A DNA stretch of 64,000 bases from Phoronis australis (lineage: Eukaryota; Phoronida; Phoronidae). A program made the translations under genes and the position numbers. Positions 1 to 11,350 of this stretch are shown piece by piece. The notes under the pieces are model-generated. The model was not told the DNA's origin. It was given only the letters and a program-made list of their open reading frames with translations, and did no database searches. Each line of letters begins with the position of its first letter. The stretch's first letter is position 1. The stretch spans positions 206,119 through 270,118 of the forward strand of contig NMRA01000540.1 of the NCBI GenBank assembly GCA_002633005.1, read 5' to 3'.

Positions 1-626
1 ATTTTCTGTCCAATTTTCCCACAAAAACGAGATTTATGAAAATTTTAGTCTATTACTAGCATGGTTCATATTGCGTAGATGTCACAAAACCATATTTGGT
101 TAAAATCCTATCACATGCATCAAAGCAGTAAACCTTTGAAAATGTGAAAAATGAGAAATTTGGCAATTTTTGTGCAAAGCAACTGGACAAGACATACATC
201 CAATGAATTTCCATGGCTACAAGTTGAAAGAGGTCAGGCTAGCATGCAATCAGTAGTGAGCCTGGTGTTCTTTTTATTACCAATGATACTTTAACCAACA
301 GCTTTTCTCTATGGTTGTGTGAAGCACCACTCCTAACGCCATCAGCCAGTGAGCAGGCTCCGAACAATGCCTGGACACATTACTACTCAATGAGGTGTGC
401 TGTTCTTTCAGACAATCACTGAACCTTTTTCAGGCAAGGCTAATAAAAATATAAGGTATATACATTTCTAGGGCTTTTGCCATAACCAAGCAGACTTTTT
501 ACAAAATCTGTCTTTTTGTTGAAAACTGCTGAAGAAAAAATTAAGGTCCAAAAGTTCATACATATCAGGCGAATGAAAAAGTTCAGCTACAGAAACGCCA
601 AACCTTCGCAGGTAGTGCCTACTCAC
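1..626. other. RXR intron toward the ligand-binding-domain exons; nothing else seen
   Basis: This is AT-rich sequence downstream of the hinge exon. I searched the minus strand for RXR ligand-binding-domain motifs such as the helix 3 to helix 5 signature and found none, so those exons are outside the window. Confidence 0.6.
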
Positions 627-763
627 CAGTGTATCTATGTATGTGTCCGTTTTTGGCTCCACGGCCATCTCAGCCTCGTAGATCTTCTCAACAGGCATGT
701 CCGAGTTGGCCGAGCTCGTGCTCTCCACTTCACCCTCACCGCGCCGCATGCGGTCTTCCGGCC
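627..763 (-). CDS. RXR: RXR exon: hinge before the ligand-binding domain
   Basis: This 137-nt exon runs from acceptor catgtaccttacag to donor gtgagt. With the preceding G it reads [18 protein letters not shown] and then [28 protein letters not shown], ending in phase 0. The stretch [12 protein letters not shown] matches the start of the RXR hinge and ligand-binding region known across animals. A Met upstream (MYLT...) belongs to the intron and is not a start. Confidence 0.94.
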
Positions 764-3522
764 CTGTAAGGTACATGATGAATAACGGAGGTCTCGCTCA
801 CAGTGCCACAAACGGTCTTCCTATATTTTGAACTTATGCGATTGAGGTCTAATGATGTACACAGTCAACTGATGATTGACACGTAAATGCAGTACTCCCA
901 ACCACACCAATCCTTTGAGATAAACAAGTAACAGTTTGTAACGCATATAACGTCACCGAATTGTTAACTATTGCAATTCACCAAAAGCAGATATAAACAA
1001 GCAAAAAATTGCAGCCCACGCATGCCTTATACAATGTGTATCAGGTCACCAGCACTATTTCTTAATCACAGAAAATACAGTGGGCCACAAGTATAGTAGT
1101 TCTTCACATGTTTAGCACTTTGTACAGCCAACGGGAGTGAAATTCTATTTATTTCATGTTAAATTTCTCCCCGAAAGTAATGATCGTGAACATATCAATC
1201 TCTTACAAGCACGGATTGCAGCGTGTAGGTGTCATGAACTGATATTTGCAATTTCCATTATTTGCAAAAAGATATCCAGTCTTCGAAAAATGAAAAAAAA
1301 ATTTTTTTTGGCAATTCTCATTACGGTATGCAGAATGAAGAGAGAACGAAAGTAGTATAGCACTATACAAAAAATCTGACTGTGTAGACAGCGCTCAAAA
1401 TGACCAGTCTAAAGTCACATCACTGCAAAGTGGTCGTGGCAACTTACCCTTTTCGCCTCTTCTCGTGTCTTCCTGGACAGCTGAAAATAAGAGAACAGAG
1501 ATGTACTAATGACCAACTCGAGAGTGCACAAACCTCTATCATCTTCTCAAAGTGGTTATAAACCCACCATCTTACATTTAGACCACTTACCAATATAAAA
1601 CTGATAACAAATCATTCTTTAATGAAGCTGGACGGGATTTCAAGGATTTGAAAGAACTGTCAGTTCTTAAGTGCTCGAGACCAGGCTGCACAAGTAGTCT
1701 TGTCAACGACGGTGATTTTAAGCTCCAACCACAGTATCAAGGAATAACAAACTGTGTCGCTCTTTGCAAACCCAGACCTGACTTGGCATCTCAGACACCA
1801 ACATGTCGAGATCACAGCGCCACCACGTCTAAATAAAAAATTGAGTCTGCCTCTTGGACAAAACGTGGTTAATTACTGATGACACACCGATGACTATCTG
1901 TTGACTACAGCAGTTTTCAAAATGAAGTGGTGTTAAAATTTGAGGAAGCGTCAATGCACAGGACTGTGACTAAATGAACATATGTTCAACATCAACCTGT
2001 TTCAATGCTGGCTAAATTTCAACAGAAGCTGCTCCATGCACCGTGTTGGAATCTCATAACATAAGGCGAAACCCTGCTTAAAATTTGACAAAAACACTAA
2101 TCTAATACGGCAAAAGCTGGGGTAACCTGCCGAGCATTTTTGCCAAGAAATTCGCCCAGTTTTGTGCAGTCTGCCTGAGTTCTATCAAAATCTGTCTCGT
2201 TTCTGATAAAAACACAACTAGATCTCTCAAATGGTTATATACAAGACGAAATGTAATCAAAAACCTTCTTACAAAGAAACCTGATGGCAAGCCGCACCTA
2301 ACTCCCATAATTCACAGTTCAATCGAAGGTCTTTTATGGTATCACATAAGCAGTTCATGCCCATAATTAGACGAATCTTCATGTTTCATGCCCATATTTA
2401 GCCTTCCCTTTACATTACATGCCCACAATTAGACTCACCTTCACGTTTCATGCCCATATTTAGGCACTTCATATAGCGGCAGTACTGGCAGCGGTTGCGC
2501 TGTCGCTTGTCAATTATGCAGTTGCGATCATCCCGGCAAGCGTAGGTCAGCTCTTTGCGAACGGTTCGCTTGAAGAAACCTTTACACCCCTCACAGCTAG
2601 AAAAGAAATCATCACTTTAAGATGTCCATGGAAACTTCAATGGTTAACTTTTCCCAATTCCTGAAAAGAGCACTTACCTCCACATGAAAACATTCCATAC
2701 TTCCTTTAACAGTCCCTCTGATTAATTACTACCAATTTACATTAAAACCATTATAAAATCCAGATTGTTTTGCAGAATGACTAGTTCCCAGGCTCCCAGA
2801 GGTACACAGCGTACATTTAAAAGGTGTTCGTCTCATTTCAAAATACACTGAAGTTATGAGACAAAGACTGAACTTCAAGTAATTGAAAGGCCTAAAAATT
2901 CCTGTTTCCTAATCTATGAAGCCGACAACAAAGGGCGTGATGAGGCTAAATGATATGCTACTGTTGCTACTTTACCACTTTTTTGAGAAAGCCTTCTTTT
3001 CAGCTCGACTTGCTGCAGAGTATCTACGGCTTTCATGAACTGCATAGCCTGCATCGCTGTAATACCATCATTTTGCTCAACACTTTTATACCGTGAACAT
3101 TAATACATTATTAGTGACAATGCCAACACTTAGAGGCAGTTACCTGTAAACCCCATAATGCTTGCCGCTGGCTCTGTCCCCACAGATGGCGCAGATGTGC
3201 TTCGTCGATAAGTGAGTCGTGTGTGGCATGTGAGGAGGTGGCGACCCTGTCCCCACTGACATGGGCGACATGGAGAACGAGCTTGTGGGTGAGAGGGGCG
3301 CGCCTGATGAAGGTGAGTGCATGGGTGGGCTACTCATGGGAGGGGTGATGGGCGCGGTCATGTGACCGTGGTGGTAGGCGGCGGCGGCCGCGTAGTATGG
3401 GGGGAGTGGCCCCCCGTGACTCATAGTCTGACTCTGCAGCTGACCTATGTCTGGCTTGAGCTCCGGGGGGCTACCCATCGACATGGGGCTGCCGATCTCC
3501 AGCCCGTTGGAATCGACTGAGT
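627..3522 (-). CDS. RXR: Retinoid X receptor (RXR), partial gene: N-terminal domain, DNA-binding domain and hinge
   Basis: The spliced coding exons are 3522-3144, 2596-2439, 1480-1448 and 763-627. Seen: an N-terminal domain rich in Pro, Ser, Met and Ala with a five-Ala run, then [17 protein letters not shown] joined to [12 protein letters not shown], a complete two-zinc-finger DNA-binding domain with P-box CEGCKG. MGMKREAVQE follows (T-box), and the hinge ends with [16 protein letters not shown] and [11 protein letters not shown]. All junctions have GT/AG signals and compatible phases. Known for the family: RXR is a nuclear receptor that binds DNA as a homodimer or as the shared partner of other receptors and is controlled by a lipid ligand. 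The ligand-binding-domain exons are beyond the left edge and the first coding exon was not found to the right, so the gene is open at both ends. Identification is firm because these motifs are nearly invariant in RXR. The hinge differs from vertebrate RXR by extra charged residues around [19 protein letters not shown]. Confidence 0.96.
1448..1480 (-). CDS. RXR: RXR 33-nt microexon at the T-box/hinge boundary
   Basis: Acceptor ctcttattttcag and donor gtaagt bound 33 nt that read [11 protein letters not shown] once the split first codon (G|CT) is joined. AVQE is the expected continuation of MKRE in RXR, so inclusion gives the canonical T-box. The exon is 11 codons, phase 1 in and phase 1 out, so skipping it would keep the frame and join MKRE directly to GPEDRMRR. 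It is too short to be seen by ORF scanning. Confidence 0.88.
2352..2463 (-). repeat. RXR: About 60-bp tandem duplication of the RXR exon 3' edge, duplicated donor decayed
   Basis: The minus-strand segment ctaaatatgggcatgaaac, the last part of the exon ending at 2439, recurs about 60 bp further into the intron near 2379-2403. Flanking pieces (ctaatt.tgggcatg) also recur at the same spacing. In the intronic copy the GTGAGT donor position reads ATTCGT, so only the upstream site can splice. Confidence 0.8.
2439..2596 (-). CDS. RXR: RXR exon: rest of the DNA-binding domain
   Basis: This 158-nt exon runs from acceptor tttctag to donor gtgagt, phase 2 in and phase 1 out. It encodes 52 full codons: [20 protein letters not shown], then the second finger with [20 protein letters not shown] and [12 protein letters not shown]. 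All remaining zinc-ligand cysteines of the two C4 fingers are present, as are the P-box and the D-box area. The donor end is partly duplicated in the downstream intron (see the repeat at 2352-2463). Confidence 0.97.
3144..3522 (-). CDS. RXR: RXR exon: N-terminal A/B domain and first half of zinc finger 1
   Basis: This 379-nt exon lies between a tttttcag acceptor and a gtaact donor. It starts in phase 1 (the first two bases complete an Asp-type codon, [11 protein letters not shown]) and ends in phase 2 with TAC AG, giving GVY-S across the junction. About 100 residues of Pro/Ser/Met-rich sequence ([30 protein letters not shown]) lead into [18 protein letters not shown]. Such disordered A/B domains carry ligand-independent activation function in RXR proteins. 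The reading frame continues upstream into the intron only by chance, across a 55-bp repeat, so the acceptor is preferred as the true start. The initiator Met lies in an earlier exon. Confidence 0.95.
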
Positions 3523-3570
3523 CTGAAAAAGACAGAAGAAACGTAGACAAGAAATAAGCAAACCATAACA

Positions 3571-3728
3571 GAGGTTGGCATAGTGCGGTAGGTTGGAGTA
3601 CTGGTAGTATACCAAACTGTAACAAGAGGTTGGCATAGTGCAGTAGGTTGGAGTACTGGCAGTATACCAAACTATAACAGAGGTTGGCATAGTGCGGTAG
3701 GTTGGAATACTGGCAGTATACCAAATCA
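3571..3728. repeat. Three-copy 54-55-bp minisatellite in an RXR intron
   Basis: Units start at 3571, 3626 and 3680, each beginning gaggttggcatagtgcggta with a few substitutions and a weaker fourth start just before. The array sits about 50 bp upstream (minus strand) of the RXR exon acceptor at 3522. It is open on the minus strand, which makes a long but spurious reading frame run into the RXR exon. Confidence 0.92.
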
Positions 3729-4835
3729 CCAGTCACTTGACCATGTGCATGGCCCAAGAAGGATAAGGTTACCAATGTCTCAAATACAACACCCCTAACT
3801 CTTTTATTTACAGCATTATCTGTGAAGAGAACCATCAAAGCTAACCCAGCCATCCAAGACTGACAACTAAGCATCAATATCATCTGGCACTAATATGTTA
3901 AACATAAACTGTTGTTCAAGTTGTACAAGTGGTTGTTGTTGGGTTGGCTACAGTATTTACAGGAACTGTCCTCTGTCTGACATGGATTTGTGCTAATCAG
4001 CCAACCCTGAAGTGGTGAGTTTAAAAAACACTTGAATGGCGAGCAGCACTTACACTGAGCATCAATCTTAACTACTGTTTCCAAAGAGAGTGATGTGACC
4101 TTTCAAATGGAATTTTGATTTTGCAAAACAACCAGTGTAGGATCCCACTCATACGCAATCCCAATCCGCATAAACAGCCAGTGGTTGGAAAAGTTTCTGT
4201 ATTTGACCAGGTTAATGCCCAATTCATATTCAAAATCACAGGGAGGGCATTTTCTGAAAAGGCGAGGAGGGAGACATCACTTGAACTAGCTTGATTTTGG
4301 TAAATATTCAGATCTTTGGGAGGTGATTCACCAGTCATCTCATAAAGGAAGTGATTGTACATAGAAGTCAACCAAACAGCATGTGAACCTGGGAGTCAGC
4401 AAACTGAAATAACATACTTGTCATGGTATTCACAAGCCCGTGGCCCTTCAAACGGACACACTCGGAGCGAAAGGTAATTTTTCAACATCAAATCAAAAAT
4501 AAGGATCACCTGTCCACCCATGTCTGGTAAGTATGTCTCTCTCTGTCCCCTCCCCCAAGCCCTATATGTCTGTTGAATTACCCCTCCCCCCTTTAACTTG
4601 ATGGTGGTGTGCTGGTCAGCTTGGTAAAATGTTGGAGATCATGCTCAGAGTTCCATAGGCATGCAACATAATGTGACTATGGCCTTACTAGATAACTGTG
4701 GTCACATTTTGGCAACCTAGCCACACCAGAGTGGGCACTGTTGCTTTCAAGCACCTCTGGCTTCGAACTTAAGAATATAAGAATATTTATCAACATACAC
4801 AAAGTAACCCTGTTGTGATGGAGACTGTAAACAAA
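3729..4835. other. RXR intron, no recognisable feature
   Basis: Open frames at 3890-4371 on the minus strand show no known domain, no matching splice pattern and no relation to RXR. I regard this stretch as intron. Confidence 0.55.
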
Positions 4836-6386
4836 CTAGGATTTCATTGCTAAGAGCTTTGAAGCTACTACAAACCAGTTTTGATAGTGATCTGTAAAAT
4901 AGCACTACAGATAGAATTATTGAAATTGTTCACAACCGGAATTTATTGATGCTAACACCAGAAGACACACAGCAACATAGGCAGAGTGATAAGTGGAGGG
5001 AATGATAACTTTTATTAGCCTTTAGCATACGCACAATTGCCACAAACAATTTTATCTTATGCAATTCTAATATAGAAATTTGCATGGACTGCATAAAATT
5101 GACTACTGAACATAACAGACAGCGCCATCTGTGGCCAGTCTGCCATGTATGCTGCTTAACTCAAGCATGGATGATTTCAGGGAATGCTATGAATATACAA
5201 CAACTCACCCTATTGGAAGTGTTCTTAACTTCACAATTTCTCACTTGTTGTCTGGTGTTTAGGCACAGCGAGCGTCAAAATGGTAAAGAATTTACTTGGT
5301 TCCACGAATCTTTAAAAATTTAGATAGTTTTGCCTTTTGTTATGACTGACGCCAGATGTTCAAAATGCTCTATTAAGAATGCAGTAAACTGTCTTAGTTT
5401 TAACCAAAATATTATAAGGACAAAAGAGTACAAAATTACACCTTATGTTACAAATGAACAAGTCACTACAAAAATAGACAGTCAACGAGTATTGTTGCAC
5501 CCAATAAATACTGGAAACATTCTTTGATTTAGCACAAAAGATGGTGGACAGCACACAAGATGATGGACAGCACACAAGATGGTGGACAGCACACNNNNNN
5601 NNNNNNNNNNNNNNNNNNNNNNNNNNNCTAGGATTTCATTGCTAAGAGCTTTGAAGCTACTACAAACCAGTTTTGATAGTGATCTGTAAAATAGCACTAC
5701 AGATAGAATTATAGAAATTGTTCACAACCGGAATTTATTGATGCTAACACCAGAAGACACACAGCAACATAGGCAGACTGATAAGTGGAGGGAATGATAA
5801 CTTTTATTAGCCTTTAGCATACGCACAATTGCCACAAACAATTTTATCTTATGCAATTCTAATATAGAAATTTGCATGGACTGCATAAAATTGACTACTG
5901 AACATAACAGACAGCGCCATCTGTGGGCAGTCTGCCATGTATGCTGCTTAACTCAAGCATGGATGATTTCAGGGAATGCTATGAATATACAACAACTCAC
6001 CCTATTGGAAGTGTTCTTAACTTCACAATTTCTCACTTGTTGTCTGGTGTTTAGGCACAGCGAGCGTCAAAATGGTAAAGAATTTACTTGGTTCCACGAA
6101 TCTTTAAAAATTTAGATAGTTTTGCCTTTTGTTATGACTGACGCCAGATGTTCAAAATGCTCTATTAAGAATGCAGTAAACTGTCTTAGTTTTAACCAAA
6201 ATATTATAAGGACAAAAGAGTACAAAATTACACCTTATGTTACAAATGAACAAGTCACTACAAAAATAGACAGTCAACGAGTATTGTTGCACCCAATAAA
6301 TACTGGAAACATTCTTTGATTTAGCACAAAAGATGGTGGACAGCACACAAGATGATGGACAGCACACAAGATGGTGGACAGCACAC
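4836..6386. repeat. Direct duplication of about 759 bp on both sides of an N gap (792-bp offset)
   Basis: 4836-5594 and 5628-6386 are nearly identical. Three substitutions were noticed, for example gtggccagtc versus gtgggcagtc near 5127 and 5919. The first copy ends inside a 20-bp minisatellite directly before 33 n bases, and the second begins directly after them. This is what two overlapping contig ends that were never merged would look like. A real recent tandem duplication is the alternative. Confidence 0.93.
5595..5627. other. Assembly gap (33 n)
   Basis: The run of n lies between the two copies of the 759-bp duplication and directly after a minisatellite. Confidence 0.99.
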
Positions 6387-6414
6387 AAGATGGTGGACAG
6401 CACACGATGGTGGA
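6328..6414. repeat. 20-bp minisatellite (agatggtggacagcacacaa)
   Basis: Four to five head-to-tail copies of a 20-mer close to agatggtggacagcacacaa are present, the last shortened. The same array begins at 5538 and is cut by the N gap. Confidence 0.9.
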
Positions 6415-6419
6415 CAAAT

Positions 6420-9400
6420 TTCTTAACAAAAATGAACGAGAAGAAACTTTGATTTCACCAAGAATACATCCAGTACAGCAAAAATAGCACAAGAAATAAT
6501 TTAAGAAAATTTCAAGCACTTTAATAAGAAATCAACGCATTTGAACTGCAATTTTGGCAGCCATTATGAGCGAAACTGAAGAGATAAACTCTTCTGACAA
6601 GTAGGGGGAAAAGTTGTTTCCTTCTTGTTCACAACAATTTCACACCACAAAACACATGCCCGCTCTAATCAAGATACGAAAAACAGAGAACAGTTTCATA
6701 ACATGACTAATTTTATAACAAAATGCCAATTACGGTAACAAACGTCTAAATCAAGTCTTCCAAATAAAATAATTGCTTATGGCATTTTTGTAATTTCAAG
6801 AGTCTATTACATTGCCAGCAAATACAATTTCCCCCTAAGCGTTTCTGAGGACAGATGTACATGAATAACGTCACCAATCATAAAATATATCTATAAGATA
6901 TACACTAAAATTAAATTCATTCCCCCTCTGGCGACCAACAGCACAATATCTGAATGACTCATGTACTATTTGCAATTAACTGACAAAAGATTAATTTCTT
7001 AAGAACAAAAATGAAAATCATCACTTTTTACAATAAAAAAACGAATGTAGCCCAACAAGAAAAGTGCTGTTCTCATTTCAAAATTAGTGGAAATGATCCC
7101 GTGTACTTTCACACTAATTTTAAATTGGAAAAAAATTTGCTTTCAGACATAGATTTGCCAGGGTTTTTAATCCACCAAATTTAGCTAGATTAATACCAGG
7201 GAAAATTATTCATCACCTGCGCGGTTTGTTGATTCAATTAAAATTCTGCTCGTTATCAGCATCATAAAACTACTAGTGCTCGTGCACGCATTATACTGCA
7301 CTGACTACGTAGTAGCGGTGTCTGCCAATAGGGGCGACGTAACTTTCGGTATTCGTGAATCCTTTGGAGACACGGCACTTTTTAGAATTAATCCTCCATA
7401 TTTTTGAACTGAAATATTTCCGAGATTTCAAAATATATGGGACTGGCACAATAGAATATAGACTATTTTACCAATTGATCCATCCACCCATCTCCAAGGA
7501 GTGAGTGCTGAGCAGGACATAACATTCTAATGACAGCAGATCTAATTCTTGAAATTTTTGAAATCAAATTCCATCTGCCTGTCATGTACTGTGAGTTAAA
7601 TTGGGGACGAATTGCAGTCAATCTAATAGGCATTCGTAAATTCTTCTGTAAACCATGGCTGGCATAAAACAAGATGAGTTTTAAAACACTGTGTGCTACA
7701 CAACAAACTGATCCCAGGTGGTAATTAGGTAAATTGTACACCAACACTGAGCACAATTGTACAACAAGAAGAAGGCTACTTATTAAGTCAACATAGACAC
7801 ATTTAATAAACCCTCATCTTAGCCCAAGATGTTGCAAAACAATAACACCACTGAGCCCCAGTAAGTGTGCACAATCCCAGGGTTCAATGACCACCTTAAA
7901 AATTTTAGGGAGAACAAGTGGAAACAGCAATAACCGGGTCCTTGAAAACACTTGATAGCCACTTATTTAGGACTAAACATGACTGGCGAGTGAAGTTTTA
8001 TTTTGCCAAATTTCTCTAGAGAATCAGAATTAAAAAATGTCAGTCTATTACTAGCATGTTTTTGCTAAAGAAGTGATTGAAATACCAAAGCACTATTAGT
8101 CCTGTTCTCTACACAGACTGACTTTGAGATCCCGTGCTCATAACAAAGAAAAGAACACAACCACATGGAAAATAGCTCATACAACTTTAAATTTCACAAG
8201 AAAGCAAATATTGCCAATTCCGTCAGAAATGATGAAAAGAGTTCTGTAGGGGGCAGACATCTTTATACATTCAAAATTTGAATGAAGCCCTTGACCCATT
8301 TTTGAGATATTACAAGGAATTAGGATTTGAGAAACATAGACTGAACAAAAACTTCAATATTTTCAATAAAAAAATCCACCCACCTTAGTTGCGACAATAC
8401 AATTCTCTGTCACCACATCAGGCACTAACTGTCTTTACAAACTATTCCCAGAAGCTCTCCCTAAAATGCTGCCACCCACAGTGTCAATGGCTCAGTGGTC
8501 AATAACCCCTGCCTGGTCTAGGCTAGACAAGCTGAATTATGATGTTCCAGTGAGCTAAAGACACACAGGAATTTCCTAACTGTCTGACACACTTCTGAGT
8601 TCTGACTACTAGTTGGTGTCATGACAGACCACTAGGTCATCGCCACTGACAGGCTTATGGGTGTATCAACAGATGATGACTGCCCTCGTCCGTGACATAA
8701 AGATCCTGACATACCATGATAATAAAAACGGACAAAATTCATTGAATCTGTCTTTTTTTACGGAATTGAAGGTTTCCAAAGAAACTAACATATTTCCGCA
8801 GTAGATAAAAATTTTCTAATGTTATAGCAACGAAGTATTGAGAACTCAATCCATCAAATTACATGATTATGATCACAAGTGTTATGCAGCAGACATGTTC
8901 ATTATTTCTGAATGTGATGCAGTCCTTTCTCTGGTTTTGAGGAACAACAAATATGGCATGCAACAAGTTGCTGGTATAAGGGACATGTTGCATACTTCAG
9001 CAGAAAAAGTAGGGCAATTCCAGGGGTAATTTTCATCACTTGGAATATGAAAACAAAATTTGCCACTTTGCAAAATAGAAGAAAAACAACATATCATGTC
9101 GGCTAAAGCAGATTTCTCAGTTTTTGAAAACGAAAAATCCTAGTCTCCACATTGGCTGATTCATGACATTGACATTTACTGCACACCGAGGAAAACCAGA
9201 CCCAGGGGCATGTAATAGCAACTTGACAACCAGTCCATTTGCATATTAGACACATTGTAAAGTTGAGATTTACTGATAACAGAGGTCATGCACTCAAGAT
9301 TCATGATCTGTAAGAAAAACAGTGTGTCAGCCACTGGCAATGTCATGTAAGCCAATCCTATTTCTGAAAAACAACAAGCCCACGTTAGAAAACTAAACCT

Positions 9401-10864
9401 AGGCCCAATTTTTTAAGTGAATATGGAACCCACACGAACACATGAATGAATTGGCCCTTTAAGGAAATCTTGCAACTTCTAAAACCAGTTAGTTACATAA
9501 TGTTATAAAAAGCCCTAGAAAATGTTCAAATCTGGCCAACTTTGGAACGTCATGTCTCATAAAATGATTCTTAGATTCATACCAAACTTTTACATTATGC
9601 TTAAATGCACTGTTCTTCAAACTTTTATCAGGAATCATTTTAAGATGTTCTACTTTTCGATGTGGACTTTCATAACCTTCATGAAAACAATGAAAAAAAT
9701 GAATAGAGAAATAATTTACAAACTGCAACAGCAATTTTGAGATTTCATCTAGCTGTTAATGCTGCCGTTTTGCTATGAATGTACCCTTCCTTTTTGGCAA
9801 GTCTTACTAAAAAAGTGGTCACATGACCCAAGTAAAAGCAGACTAGCACAATGCCAAAAACCAAATGCTACTTTCACTTCAAACTTTCAACAAGATCAGA
9901 TTGAACGTGACAAAACCACAACAACAGGAAATTCAAACTAGACAGCAATTAGGAAATCTTCAGACATCCGTGTTCACTGTGGGTGGCTAGAATCAATTAG
10001 CATTCAAAATGTGATAATTCCGCTTCACAAATAACGAATTTCCCACGATTTAAAAACTGATGTATTGTTTTCCAAACTCTAAGCTGGTGAGCCCAAGTCG
10101 ACACAGCTAAGTCCAAACTCCAGCAATGAGTCGAATCAGGTTGTGGAGAAGACCGTCCCAGTTGGGTAAGGGGCGTATACATAGTTGATATAAAAATGTT
10201 GTTTTCCCCTAGCAGGAAACTCCGGCGGTAAATTGAAAGGCCATTTAAATACCCTCATCTTTCTTCTATGGCCAGCATCATTGGAGTTTTGCCAAGTCAC
10301 CTGGATTAACACCAGATGGCGCTGTTGATTTGCGCATTTGACTGAATATGCGTGTCCATTTTCAAGTCATGACCTCTAGCGATTACGGTACTCCTACACT
10401 GGAATTGACCTTTCCCACAGCACGAGCATTGCGCAACTCCGCAATAAAATCCAACTATTTCAAGGCATTCCGATGGCTGCCTTAGTCCGGTATATACACT
10501 TTCCCACAGAACAAAACTCCTCAAAACAGGGGAGTTGCTCCGCTAGTGCGAAAGTGGTATCGTCACAGCCACGGAAATACTCATATAAAAAGCTTAAAAA
10601 GTGATTTGCCTTATCAATTAAACTGAAGTATGCGGACATCATTTGACTTCATAGAAAAGTCATTAAACCACATCATGTCTCCATTATCTCACATCAAAGC
10701 TTATCACATTTTTGATGTCCTAAACACATCCACTTAAAACTCAAAATAAAGCAGACTTAACCTGCCTACAAGTGACACCTGGCTATGTTGCCTGGCAACA
10801 CAAACTGCAATTACAAAAGTCTTTAAATCAGTCACTTGTGTACGTCTCTGTGATCAAAACATAA
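6420..10864. other. Long intronic stretch of RXR or its 5' flank; no gene supported
   Basis: No coding exon could be recognised on either strand. At 9500-9740 there is a segment resembling 54650-54790 (aaaatgttcaaatctggccaa against aaatattcaaatttggccaa), probably two copies of an old dispersed repeat. Small open frames here lack domains and splice context. Confidence 0.5.
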
Positions 10865-11350
10865 GCCCCTTTCATATTGACTTAACTCCGGTCTGACGTA
10901 AACAGCGCAGTTAACTGGACCGTTCATACTGGCTTCGGTAGTTAATGACCATCAAAGTAAAGGGTCGGTGACGCTGACGTCATCGAAGTTATCGCAAGGT
11001 AGCGATGCACACTAAGATTTTTTTCAATGTGACAATTTGGGAACATTTAAATGTGCTAAATGACATTAAACTCATTTTTAAATCGATTGGTTATCATTAG
11101 AGCAAAAAATAAGTAGTGACGGCACTATTCTGTAACTGTTGATGATAACAGTGGCACCTGGCGATAACTTCAATTGCACCGGAGTTAAGCGTTCATACTG
11201 CACCGCAGCGTCGACGCTGCGGTCTTAAATCCACCTGTTAACTGCGATATTAACTGGAGCTGTTAACTGCGATCCAGGACCGGAGCTAAGCGTTCACACT
11301 GACCGCAACTCCCGAAACCATAGACGCATCGACGTTAGTATGAATGGCCC
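10865..11350. mobile_element. MITE-like inverted-repeat element with internal GC-rich repeats
   Basis: The left end gcccctttcatattgac and the reverse complement of the right end (gggccattcatactaac) form imperfect terminal inverted repeats. Inside, the motifs gttcatactg, gttaactgcgat and cggagttaagcgttca recur in both orientations, and a perfect palindrome surrounds gcagcgtcgacgctgc near 11205. No transposase reading frame is present, so this looks non-autonomous. The superfamily is unknown. Confidence 0.7.

Noticed and set aside
3445-3883. Long minus-strand frame joined upstream of the RXR exon, with repeated [10 protein letters not shown]-like peptide
   Set aside because: The repeat peptide is translation of the intronic 55-bp minisatellite. 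A clear splice acceptor at 3522 separates it from RXR coding sequence.
5084-6319. Two identical pairs of 79- and 65-codon plus-strand frames
   Set aside because: They are the same sequence seen twice because of the assembly duplication. They have no domain and no splice support.
8478-8700. tRNA-derived SINE suggested by tggctcagtgg (A-box-like)
   Set aside because: No credible B box (ggttcga.tcc) follows at the right distance, so the resemblance is probably chance.
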